A DNA stretch of 64,000 nt from Chrysomallon squamiferum (lineage: Eukaryota; Mollusca; Gastropoda; Neomphalida; Peltospiridae), in the NCBI GenBank assembly GCA_012295275.1, contig CM022666.1, positions 9,885,002 to 9,949,001 of the forward strand, in the 5' to 3' direction. Each line of letters opens with the position of its first letter. The first letter of the stretch is position 1. Positions 36,209 to 50,238 of the stretch are shown here, piece after piece. The position numbers and the translations under genes are program-made. Below the pieces are notes generated by a model. That model did not search any database. It saw only the letters and a list, made by a program, of their open reading frames with translations, and was not told where the DNA came from.

Positions 36209-39173
36209 AACTACTTACATATGCATGCATATTAACACATACAAAAATAATACATAAATACAGGCAGACAGACACACAGCTCTCACATATGCATGCATAC
36301 CATACACACAGGCACATAAATCATATTTGCATATGCATGCATGTTAACAGACACATATATGTAATAAAACTGTTAGCATGGATTCCATGGCAATACATTT
36401 ATATTCAGTTGGAGTTACTGCTGTCATGTTAACTATCTCAACATATTTGGAACACTGCTGAAAAATAAAAAATAAAAGATTTCATTTTTCTTAGGTTTTT
36501 CGTATTTGTTGCAAGTCAGTGAAGTGTGGAAAAGCATCCAGGCTGTTGTGTGTGTTATTTTTGTTTAATTATTATTATTAGATGAAAACCTGAAACCTCT
36601 ACGAAACATTTTATACCGCTTCTTTATGTTAGTAGCAGTCAAAGTACTTAAATCATATAAATATAAATCATAACTTAGGCAACATAAATACATAACTTAG
36701 GCCTACAAGTATAAATGATAACTTAGTCCTCATGAAAAACAACATACGCCTATGAGTATGAATCATAATTTAGGCCACATGAAACACAACATATACCCAC
36801 AAGTATAAATCAAAATATAGGCACATGAAAAACAACATAGGCACATGAAAAACAACATAGGCCTACGAATATAAATCATAATTTAGTCAACATGAAACAC
36901 AACATATACCCACAAGTATGAATCATAATTTAGGCCACATGAAACAACATAGACCCATGAGTATAAATCATAATTTAGGCCACATGAAACAACATAGGCC
37001 TACAAGTATGAATCATAATTTAGGCCACATGAAACACACCATAGGCCTACAAATATAAATCATAATTTAGGCCACATTAAACACACAATAGGCCTCCAAA
37101 GTATAAATCATAACATAGGCCTTTAAATACAAATACAATTTAGGTCACTAGAATAATAATAATTTAGTCCACAAGTATATATCATAACTTGAGACACACA
37201 AATAAATCACAACAGGGATCACATGTATAAATTATAATTTAGACCTTATAAATAAACTTTAATTTTCACCACAAATAAAAATAAATAACAGCACTATGAC
37301 AAATTCTGACTTTACACTGACAGATTTTTGTTCAAGAATTACTAGCTTCACTTGATTTGGATTGTAATATCATTGTTATAAATTATACACACCACTGTAA
37401 GTGAGATTTTATGTGAATTACATAATACCACTATTCTTTCATTTATTTTTGTATTTATTTATTTATTTACATTATTGTTATGATATTGTGATATCATTTG
37501 TGAATATAAAATTGTGTATGTTGTCACTGTAAGATAGTGTTTGTGATTTCTGTTTGATATTGTGTCTGATATATAGTTGAGATAGTAATCTCTATATATA
37601 TTATATGTGATATCATTATATACTGTTGACCCTCAATTTCATGGGCCTAAGTTTTTCAGATTTTGGGAAATCATGACCACATCTTAAAAATTTGAACGTA
37701 ACCACTATTTCCTGCTTGAAATCTAAGTTAATCATAATCCCGACTATACGAACACGGCAGTCCTCTCTGTAACAACTTACCATCAAGGTGAAAGTTAATT
37801 TTACAATTGTATCCAACAATCCCAACTGAATAAACTTTACCCAGCCTAGCCTACATTTTTCTATTGTACATTTCTGTCTACAAATACAGTATGATATTTG
37901 CTTACTTTGTTTTTTTGTCTGTATATTGTTTTTACATTTTTGTATTACTTACTATAGAACTGTTATGTGTACTAATGTTTAATATTTCAGTAAATTTTAG
38001 GGTTATTGTTTACATTCGTGATTTCCCAGACTTGTGCTTTCTTCTGTTAGTCCATGAAATTGAATGTCAACTGTATATGAAATTGTGTATAATATCACTC
38101 TATATCAGATGGTATATGATATCACTATATATATCTATATATGATATTGTATGATATCACTATACATGATACTGTGCATATTACTGTATATGATATTGTG
38201 TGTAATATCATTATATATGATACTGTGTATGATATTACTATATATCATTTTATATTAGAGTTTATGTGATATAACTATATACGTACATACATACCTACAT
38301 ATGCACATATATACATATAATATCTTGTAAGTGATATTCCTCTATAAGATATTGTCTTATATCACTATATATATATAAAATTATATATGATACTGTATGT
38401 GATATAACTGCATATGAGATTTTATGTGAAATCACTATAAATGCGATTGTGTGATGTCACTGTATATATGATAATGTACATAAAACCTGTCTATGTGATA
38501 GTTTATATCACACTATATATAAATCACTCTAGGATATTGTGTGTGATAATACTATATACATGATACTTCATGTGATCACCATATATGATACTGTGTAATA
38601 TTACTGTATATATGATACTTTGTGTGATACCACTGTGTATAAGGTGGTGTGTGAGTTATGTAAGAACTGCTCAGTATGTTTGCTGCACTTGGTGTACATG
38701 CAGTTTGAACAGACAGTTCTTTGATGTGAACAAACTGGAAGAGACACTAACAAGTCCAAGTCAAACAGCATATATGTTGACACGACCAGTTTTCAGGTGT
38801 AATTTGCTGCCCTCGTATTCCTGGCACCGAGCAGGGCAGTGCACGTTCTAAACATTCTCCCCCAGTCTTGTTTTCACTGTTTGAACATTGCTGGCAAACA
38901 CTGCACATTGATCTACTGTGAAACTGCTGTGTGAAAGTAAAACATCTTCAAGATGAGCCACTGCTTTCTTCTTTCACTTTATTATTATCTTAGATTAATC
39001 TAGGATTTAAATATAAACCTCATAAAGTGTAAAATGTTTACATACACCTATTCACATGTATACAAAATACATATGCATACATACATACATACTTTTGTAC
39101 ATACTTATGTATAGAAATATCTATACACGTATGACTATTTATATAATTTTTTTTTTTTTTTTTTCTTCTTGTT

Positions 39174-39208
<35 letters not shown>

Positions 39209-40578
39209 TATCTCAAAATTTTACTTTACTGACAAGTAAAAGTGACTTTAGTTTTACCCTCCAGTGATAAATTTGAATCACTAACGCAGTATAAGCATCC
39301 TTTATCTGAAATGCTTAGGGCTGAATGGCTCTTGGATTTTAGAATATAAGGCCATAGCCTGAGTGTAAACATGAAATCAGTTTACATTTAATATACATCT
39401 TAACACATAGCCAGCAGATAGTTTCATTCATAATTTAAATACTTTTATAAATAAAATAAAGTTATTCTAAGTGTTAAAAAAAAAAAAAAAAATAATAATA
39501 ATAAAAAAAAACCCAAAAGCCAACAACAAAAGAACATTTGGTATTTTGGAGTATTTTTGAATTTCAGAATTTACGGATATGGGATCCTCAGTGTCTAAAT
39601 AATTGTTTTTGACTACCTGAACATAAACTGTAACCCTAAACCTAAACCTAACCTTAATGCTAATCCTAGCCCTTACCCTAAACTTAATTTAACTTAAACC
39701 CTCACCCTAAACCTATTCTTAACCCTAACTCTAACCTTAACCCCAATACTAAGCCTATCATACACTTAACTGGAATCCAAACACTAATCCTAACAAGGTC
39801 TCATCTTGGGTGTTTCTGTAAATAAGATTGAGATGAAAAAAGACACCTGCTATACCAATTTTTTGGTCTATTTTTTATTGATAAGCAGAAAACATTTTTT
39901 CTGTCTGACAGGGAAGTACATACCAGGGTTTTTGATAAACATACATGGAGCACTGGTTTGATTAAAACATAGTTCCCTAGTTTCTTCATTCTGCTACGTT
40001 CTGTAATGTCTGTGTTACTTCATGTTTTTCATGGCATGAACAAATTCATCTGATCTTTTTCTGATTTATTAACACTCACTTTACCATAATCTGTCCACTT
40101 GAAATCCAGCTACCACTATAAACTGCTTATTAGTATGCTGAACATTCCAACATACTCAGAGTCCAGTAGTTTCTCACCAAAAATCATTTTGAAAAGCCAA
40201 TAACTTTAATGGTTTGCAGCATTTTGTGTTTTAGTTTTGTGATTTACCATAGTCAGTTATGTTTTTAAGAAAAACATTTGCCAGTCACTGCTCATTATGA
40301 AATTTCTTTGCTGGCATCAGGTATGTTAACATATGTAGCATTTATATTCTATTTTTTAATTATTTTTTAAATTTCATGCAGGGATCTAATGAAAGTTCTA
40401 CAATTGCATGGACTATATTTTTTGTTCACTCTGCATGATTTGTTTATCTTTAATGAGTAATCATAGAAACATTTGTCTTTGTCAAGCTGGAGATGTGGAA
40501 ATGACAGGGCCCGTAAAAACTTGGTATATAATTGTTTTCAAACATTTAATGTGTAACAGTTTAATGCAATGTTTTTAA

Positions 40579-40615
<37 letters not shown>

Positions 40616-43600
40616 TTTTTTTAATATCCAGTTTTTAGCTTGTGAATGTGACAAAAAATAGAGTGCACACTTTCAGTGCTTATCTCAAAGTGTGCTCTAC
40701 CCATACTTAGATATACCTGGGAGTATTGAGTGTTCCAACTTTCTGTTTATTTGTATCTGTTCATTTTTCTTTAAACTTATTATTTTTTTCTTTTGTTAAT
40801 ATAACTTTTCTGTCCATACATCTATCCATCCATTATTCTTTTTATTTTTCATCTTCTTTTATCTGTATTATTTACAGAAGTTTGTTTCATATTTGCTTTG
40901 TGTAATTTAAATTATATTTACTCATGAATATTTAACTGCTACATAGTTACAGAGTTTCAATATTACAAAGATTTCAAATCATTTGTGGCCTGAATTAGTT
41001 CTGAGTGGGGGTAAAAAAACAAACAAATGCTAGTTTGGCCAGAAATGCAAACATTGTTGTAAAACACATCTTTTGTATGACTGACATACCTGAATGTCTG
41101 ACTGTTCCGTTTACCTGTCATCAGCTGATTATCTGACATTTACTTTTGTTGACCTTTGACTTAAATGTTGTCAAAGATGTAGATGTTTGCAGTGACTGAT
41201 GACTTAGCTGACTGTAAGTTTGAAATGCTAGATCCGGGTGGCTGCTAGACTGAATGTATCATCATTGTGGGTGTGGCTGCCGCTTTGTGTTTACCTCAGT
41301 TGTTGCTGTTCTTTATTTAAACTGCTTTATATACACCTGATTGATTTTCTGTCATAAGGTTTATTTCTATGTTGTGACTAATCTAATTAGACACATAATA
41401 GATGCAGTAAGCTGATGTAAATGTTGTAAGCAAACTGTCAGTAGGATGTCCTGTGTCTTCACAGACTGAGCCAATATTTGTCTTTGTTTTCACTATTATT
41501 TTAACATTTCATACAAAACCTGTTGATTCTCCTACATTTTTTTTTTTTTTTTTTTTTCTTTTCCTTTTTTCTTTCTTTCTTTCTTTTTATCTTTTCTTTC
41601 TTTCTTTCTTTTTATCATTTCTTTTCTTTCTTTCTTTTTTCTCACTCTTTTCCTCTCATTTTTTCCAGTCTTTCTTTTATCTGTGTTCATTGTTTTCTTA
41701 TCAGTGATTTTATAAATATTTTTATCATATTATCACCGGAGGCTATGCGATATCAAGTATCACCTTTTGTCTATTATAGTGACTTTACTCTGAAATATTC
41801 ATTTTGTTATTTTTAAAACTGCTAATAATGTTTATCTACTGAGTTTTAGATGCATTCTTGTTTTAGGTTGTTTTCTCTAAAGCTCAGACTTCAATCAGAA
41901 TTAATATAGAAAGAAAAAATATCTCATAAATCATCTGTAGTGGTTTTATCGTATAACAATATAAATAAAAATAACATTAAAGTGATAATGTATAATCTGT
42001 CAATAATATTAAAGTGACAGTAGATAATCTGTCAGTAATGCCAAAGTGATAATATATAATCTGTCAGTTATAACAAAATGATAGTACAAATTCTGTCAGT
42101 AATATCAAAGTGATAGTACATAATCTGTCGGTAATATTAAAGTAATAGTACATAAACAGTAATATTAAAATGATAATAAGTAATATTAAAGTGAAAGTAC
42201 ATTATCTGGGTAATATGATAATTATATGCAGTACAATAGCATTGTCACTAATTTGATAGGTTATATATAACAGCAAATGTCAGTGATGGTTATCATGTAG
42301 TAGTATAGGTATTAGTGATAGCTGTTGCATAACTGTATAGATTTATCTACAACTTCTATAGCTTTTATAGCTGCTGTATAAATGTCAGTGTGTCTGATAG
42401 CTGTAACAATATAGGTGCCAGTGCTTTAATATAACAATACAGGTATTAGTGTTTGATTTAATATGATAGCCTAAGTGTCAGGTATTGAAAATCATATAGC
42501 AATATAGATAATAATATTTGATTGTTTTGTAAAAGGTAGGTAGGCATCAGTAATTTAATATAGTATGTGTAACATCAATTGTTAGTGTTCAGAAGCACAG
42601 AAAAATTACTTTTTATTATGTTTGTATGGTTGTTTGTAATCAATACCTATTACAGATTTCTGTGATTTGATAATTGTTTGATTACAACAGTATAGGTGTC
42701 TTACTTGATAGTAATTGTAAAGGTGTCAGATTTGATAGTAATTGTACAGGTGTTTAACTTGATAGTAATTGTATATGTGTCAGATTTGACAGTCACAATA
42801 TAGATATCATCGATTTGGTGTCAGTGATTTGATACCAGACACATGATGTAATAATACAGGTGTTATTTGATAGTCATAATATGTGTCAAATTGTAGGTGT
42901 CAGTGTTTTGATATTAGTTACATGGTGTCACAGTATAAGTATTATTTGATAATCCTAATATATGTCACACATAGTTATCAATGGCTTGATATAAGTCACA
43001 TGTCACAGTATAGATGTTGTTATTTGACAGTCAGAGTATATCACAGTATGGGTATTATGTAGTAGTTGTAACATATCACATTGTTTTTGTATCTGTCACA
43101 CAGTAATGGTTAGAGCTGCAAGATAGTGGAATGTCATTTGATCAGCTTTACTCATGTGTCAAATGAAAGCTGAGCAAACAAAGCCAGATTTACATCTTCA
43201 GTTTGACCTGATGAGAGGTCAGCTTGGCTTCACTCTGGTAGCTGTATTTGTAAAACTAAAACATCTGGAAAAACATGTTTACTTCTCTTATTACTGAAAC
43301 ATCTTCACCAGGTTTCATCTACTGATGCATAATATAACAAATTTAAAATGGCCTGTATTATGAGTGACACATTTATAAGTATATATTTGTGTAAAATACA
43401 GGTATATAAATAATAACTGGGTCAGACATTATAACTATTTGTGGAATTTATTTATGTTAAATAAATGTATGCATTTATGTGTGAAATAGGGGTATAAATT
43501 TATGTGTAAATAAAGGATACGTTTGTGTTTAAAATACTGGTATACATTTATGGGTAAATACTGACACACATTTATGGATAAAATACAGGTATACAGTAAC

Positions 43601-44962
43601 TGGGTCAGACATTCTGCAGTTGATAATTTAATGTGTAAAATTAATTTTTGTTATTGTGTGAATGCAGCATTGTTACTTAATTGCTCATAATAAAAAACAA
43701 CTAATGTGTGAATGTGTGTGTGTGTTTATGAACATTGTAAAATAGTCATAAAATTGTTTTATCTTTATTTTTTAATATTTATGTATTTCAGGGTGATCAT
43801 GTCTGGATGGACCCAGAGGTGCCTGGGGAATTTGCTGTGGCTATTGGGGCTAAGGTTCAATTTTCTGAATCAGGAAGGATCAAAGTCATTGATGACGATG
43901 GCAATGAACACTGGATTGATGGCAAACGCAACATCCGCCATATGCATCCCACATCCATTGAAGGCATGGAAGACATGATTGGTTTAGGAGATCTCAATGA
44001 AGCAGGCATTCTGCGAAATCTTTTCATTCGTTACATGGAAAACCAGATTTATGTTAGCAGCATTTTATACATTTTATCTTTTTAATTAAGTATTTTAGTT
44101 GAATACTCATCTTAGAACAACAAGGTTTTATTTAATAGATGCCACATTCATTTATAATAAAAATAAGAAGAAGAAGAAAAAGCAGCTTGGTAAAATAATT
44201 TTTATTTGTTTTTATTTAAAAATCAGTATACATATATAAGCACATACCTATACATACATAAATACACACATACACACACACAAACACATAACTTACATAA
44301 ATTCTTCATATAACCATGCATAATATCCTTATATGTAATATATAATCAATTTATTGAACATTTAATATATACATGCACATGTATATGTGCATATGTATTT
44401 TTGTATGTGTGTGATGTGTGTGCCTTGTGGATGTGTGTACAATTTATGTATGTATGTATGTATGAAACTGTATGTCTATCGACATGTATGTGGATAACAT
44501 GTATCTATCTAACTATCTGTCTATATATCTATCTATCTATCTATCTATCTGTGTATGTTGTTTGGTGACTGTTTGCAGACATACACAGGATCAATCCTGG
44601 TGGCTGTGAACCCATACCAGATTCTGCCCATCTACACAGGAGACCAGATCAAATTGTACAGAGACAAGAAGATTGGTGAACTGCCACCTCACATCTTCGC
44701 CATTGCAGACAACTCATATGGCAACATGAAGAGATATGACCATGACCAGTGTGTTATTATCAGGTAAACATGTTGGTTAGAATGGGAAAATGTCTACATA
44801 TGAAATCCAGATGAATCTGTGGAAATGAATAATTATTATCGTAATCAGTATGGCTGGAATAAAAAGAAAAATTAATCAGATTGATGTTTGAGAAGTTATA
44901 TAACTGTTAATAAATATAGTAACATGTCCCATTTATCAATAAAGATAGACAGCACAAAGTTA

Positions 44963-45021
<59 letters not shown>

Positions 45022-45687
45022 ATGCATGTGTCTGTGCATATTTGTTTTATATGTTCTGTATATATTAAAACTCTACATAATTTAAAATATCTGTATTAAT
45101 ATAGTATGAACAAGTGACATTATTTCAGTGGAGAGTCCAGAGCAGGAAATAGAGGAAATACAAAGTTTATTTTTTTAGTGCATGTGAGGAACATTTTAAA
45201 TTGTTTACAAAGGGTTAAAACCACACACTATATATACATTGACAGTATTTCTTTTGTCAGAAAATACAAAGTTGATTTTCTGATGAATTATATTTTAAAC
45301 TGTAAATATTGTGTTAAAGCCACACCCAGTATATTTGTTAACAATATTTCAGCGGGGAGTCTGGGGCAGGGAAGACTGAGAGTACAAAGCTGATTCTTCA
45401 GTTCCTGGCAGCAATCAGTGGACAGCATTCCTGGATTGAACAGCAGATTCTCGAGGCTAACCCGATCATGGAAGGTCAGTCAAAGACAACACTAAATTGT
45501 TTATTTATAGCCACCCATGTTATTTTTTTGGATTCTTTAGTAAGTATTTCAAGATCAGCATTAAAAACTAATATTTTGAAATAGCTTTGTCTTTATTTTT
45601 TTTTAAATATAATTACATCACTTGTTTTGTCATTTGAAAATCTTAAAAATTACTTTTAATATGTGGATATGTGTTTGTGAATATATA

Positions 45688-45736
<49 letters not shown>

Positions 45737-48700
45737 TTATTCATTTGTTTGTACATTTGTGAGTGTGTCTGTGTGTGCTTGTATGTGTAAGCATGTCTGT
45801 ATATCAGTGTATATAAAAGTGTATGCATGTATGTGAGTATGTGTGTGTGTGAGTGTACATTGACTGTATAGGAATATGTGTTGGTGCAAATATGTGTGCA
45901 TGTGTATATTTGTGTGTATGTATGTGTGGCTGTGGCTGTGTGTTTGTGTCTGGATTTGTGTGTGTGTGTGTGTGTGTGTGTGAGACAGTCTTAGACATTT
46001 ATTTCTGTAAACTTGTACTGAAGATTTTGTTTAAAAATTCCTCTGCAATCCTGTATTGATCCAAATAAGAAAATACTGTTTATTTTTTTGAAACATTTTA
46101 GCATTTGGAAATGCAAAAACAATCCGTAATGACAACTCCAGTCGGTTTGGGAAGTACATCGACATCCACTTCAACAAGAAAGGTGTGATAGAGGGTGCTA
46201 GGATAGAACAGTACTTGCTGGAGAAGTCGAGAATTGTGCACCAGGCTCATGATGAAAGAAACTATCACATTTTCTACTGCATGTTAGCTGGGCTCAGTGC
46301 TGAAGACAAGAAAAAACTAGAGCTTACTGATGCCACACAGTACTATTATCTTGTACAGGTAAATTCTGAAATATTGTACAGATAATGTATACTATTATCT
46401 TGTACAGGTAAATACAGTTAGATAGTATATACTGTTATCTTATACAGGTATTCACAGGTAGACAATGTATATATACTATTATATACACTGTATACTATCT
46501 TCTTGTACAGGTAAATACAGACTGACAGTGTATATTATTATTATCATTTATAGGTAAATTTAGTTTATACTATTATCTGATACAGGTAACTATAGATAGA
46601 CAGTATTTTCTTATTATTTTCTTGTACAGGTAAGCACTATGTATACTTTTATATAGGTAAGTATTAGTAGACACTGTATATTATCTTATACAAGTAAATA
46701 TAGGTAGATAATGTATATATTTTCTTACACAGCTAACTAAACATATACAGTTAACTTGTGTGTGTGTGTGTGTTAGTGACAGTGAATGAGTAAGTGTGAG
46801 GGTGAGGGTGAATGAGTGTTATAGTCTTCTGCAGTGAATAGAAGTAAATGATGTAACAATGATGTGTAGTTGTTGATGTTTTATACAGAACTTGTGTATA
46901 ATTCAGTTTGTCAAATCAGGTAAGCTGTGATTTATTGGACATAATAATTGATGTAACAAAATGTTTTCTAAATGAAGTCCTTGAACATTCACTTGACTGT
47001 CTTGTAAAATGTCCACCTATTGTATATTTCTGGGTAATAATATATTTTTAATTCCATCTTTTTCTTTCAGATGGGAAGTTATTTTTATTGCTTTCTTGTT
47101 TTAATATATATGATAAAATAGTTCCAGTTTTCTCTTTTCAACATAATTAGTATTGTTTTGCAGAGAGATGGTCCACATATCAAGGTATAGTTGTACGTTA
47201 CTTCGCTTGTTTGTTGTTTTCATGGTTTAGTGGTTACAAATGGTTCTACAGTTTCGAAGAGAGAAAAACCTAGCTTTTGTTTTTTGCTTTACTCAGACCT
47301 CAGTGCTGGTATAGAAACAGTAACTTGTAAAATATATTAAACTGCCTAGATCTTAGTAAAGTTAATTTAGATAAATATGTAGCACAGCCAAGTTCAGAAA
47401 TGTTAAATTCTACTGTTTTAATTTTTATTATTTACAGAAAAAGTATTTATTTAAAAATAGATGCTTTTTAGATTTTCATTTTTTAAATATTTATAATCAT
47501 AAACTGTTAATGTATTTTAAAAGACAAATTATTACATAAATTTTATAACTGTAAGTTTTATTGTTGAATTTAAAAAAGTGACTGTTTTTAATCTGATTCT
47601 GATCTTGTTGAATGTAACAATTGATAAATTGAGTTTTTCAAATCACAGTAATAAAACAAACCATTGCTAACACTTTTTTTAATCATTTATCATCAAAACT
47701 GAAATGATTTCATTAACTCAAATAACATTTTATTGTGTTGTTTAACATTCAGTTCTGAACATTGTTTTAACATGCACTGATAAAAGTAACTGGTTTTATT
47801 CACACTGATAGCGCATGCCAATAAGCACTGTGTAAGTGGGGTTTGTTTTATGTTGTTTTTTACATCAAAACCCAAAACACCAATGATTGGGATTTCCTTT
47901 TAGCTTTTGCTTTTTGGAGATGGAATTTGTTAGAAATTAGAGAATAAATGTGTTTATCCAGTCTGCTTTTTCACCAATATTTTTTTTTTCATAGATTAAT
48001 TTCTACAGTGACAGCTGTCCAGATTTATAAACTAAAGCTTTTCACGTTTTCATTTCAGCATCATACCTGACATCAGTGGTTGATTATTTTCTCACTGTAT
48101 ATATATTTTTTTTACATCACTTTTACAGGTTTACATGAAACACACTTTAAATGGTAACTTTTTATCAAAATACCGACTGGTTCACACCATAAATTTCTTG
48201 CCTGGTATTAGTTTTCATTAACCATATTCAGCTCAGTTCTGTAGTTTAGTATCAAAGCAAATTACCATCGCTCTGACTCTGAAAGTAACAAAAAGTTCTT
48301 TAAATATATATATATATATATATTGTATTAAACGTTAAAGGTTTTATTATTTACATTTGTTTTTTAAAATTTAGTTTAAATAAACACTTTTATTTTAATA
48401 ATTTTCAGATTCATCCATCAAAATTTGTTAATTAAATTTTGTTAACAGCACTGCACAAATTAAAAATAATCACAATTTGTATTGCTCTTATTAATATTTC
48501 AAATGGTAATATTCATCTTTAAAGTCAGTATCAAAGTTATCTTAACTAGTAGAATATGACCTCATATCACACAGATAAAGATAAATAATAAGTTTTAGTC
48601 AGTTGTAAATAACTACTTCAGGTATTAAAATGTTCTGATACCATTGAAGTTTTCAGTTATTTTTGTTAATAAAATAAAAAGCTTTCTTTCTATTTAATTT

Positions 48701-49813
48701 TTAAATATATTTATTTATTTATTTAATAGCCTTGATAAGAATAATTGATACAAATTGTGATTTAAAGTTATAATGATTCATCAAAACATATTTTTGAAAA
48801 TAATCTTTTTTAATGGTGTTTAATAGCATGAGCTCAAAGTTCATTGATTTTTGTCTGTCTGTCTGTCGTTCTGTCGTTCTGTTTGTTCTGCTGTCTTTTT
48901 TCTGTCAATGAATGTTTTCTTTCCTGTTAAACTATTTGTTTCCAAACAGCTGCAGAAAGAGTCATCAACAAACTGCATGTGATGTGAGGAGTAAACAGTG
49001 TTAATTATTTATTTATTTTCAGGTTTTCTCTGCTCAGCCTTGAACAGTCAGGACTTTTAGTTATTTAATTTCATTTATTTTCCCTACACAACATGAATAT
49101 TTAAATCTTGGATTACTTTCAGTAAAACTATTAGTAACTTTTTCCTAAGATTCTAACTCTAATTGTTCCACTCATGTTAAAAAACTAAATTTCATAAATA
49201 CATTTCGTAATAATCTTCACAATCAATTATTTTCATTATTAGTATGAAAACTTATTAAATAATCATTGTAATGATATCTGCCATTGTCCTCAGTATAAAG
49301 TGAAAAGAAGGTGACAGAAAGATAACAAAACATTTCATCTATAATCTATATGAATTAAGAAACATTTTATGTTTCAGGTAAATGTGGTGAAGAAATATAT
49401 TTCACAGGTACTTAATGTCAGGCAGTATAAATAGAGAAATGTCTGATCTATTTCAGGGCGGAGGGATTACATGTGAGGGAAGGGATGATGCTAAAGAATA
49501 TGCTGATATCCGGTCAGCCATGAAAGTTCTTATGTTTGAAGAGTCAGAAATTTGGTCCATTCTGAAAATTCTGGCTGCTTTACTCCACATGGGAAACATC
49601 AAATACAATGGTATTTTTTAAATTCATTAATAATATCATCAAATACAATGGTAATTTTTAAATTCTTTAATAATATCAGAAATAATGGTATTTTTAAATC
49701 CATTAATAACATCTTCAAATACAATGGTATTTTCTAAATTCATTAATATCATCAAATACAATAGTATTTGTTTAATTCATTAATAATATATCTGTATTCA
49801 CTGTATTTTAATA

Positions 49814-49861
<48 letters not shown>

Positions 49862-50114
49862 GATATTCCTTTGTATTTATGCTCTTATTTTATAACAGTT
49901 TTGTTTTCCAGCAATAGAAATAATAATTATATTAAATTATTTTCTTATTCCTTACATATTTATAGTGTTTTTAAATACATTTTTAATTGACAATTGAAAA
50001 ATAATTGTATTAATATATATATATACTGTTATTTCAGTGGATTTATATAATTTTCTTTAAAATACTTCTATATATGTGTGTGTGTATATGTATATGTATA
50101 TGTATATGCATATG

Positions 50115-50186
<72 letters not shown>

Positions 50187-50200
50187 GATATGTATATATG

Positions 50201-50238
<38 letters not shown>

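Noticed and set aside
47160-47200. A possible micro-exon in intron 5 after TTTTGCAG
   Set aside because: Exon 5 and exon 6 already join in phase 0 with the expected residues. Adding this segment (GAGATGGTCC...) does not extend homology.
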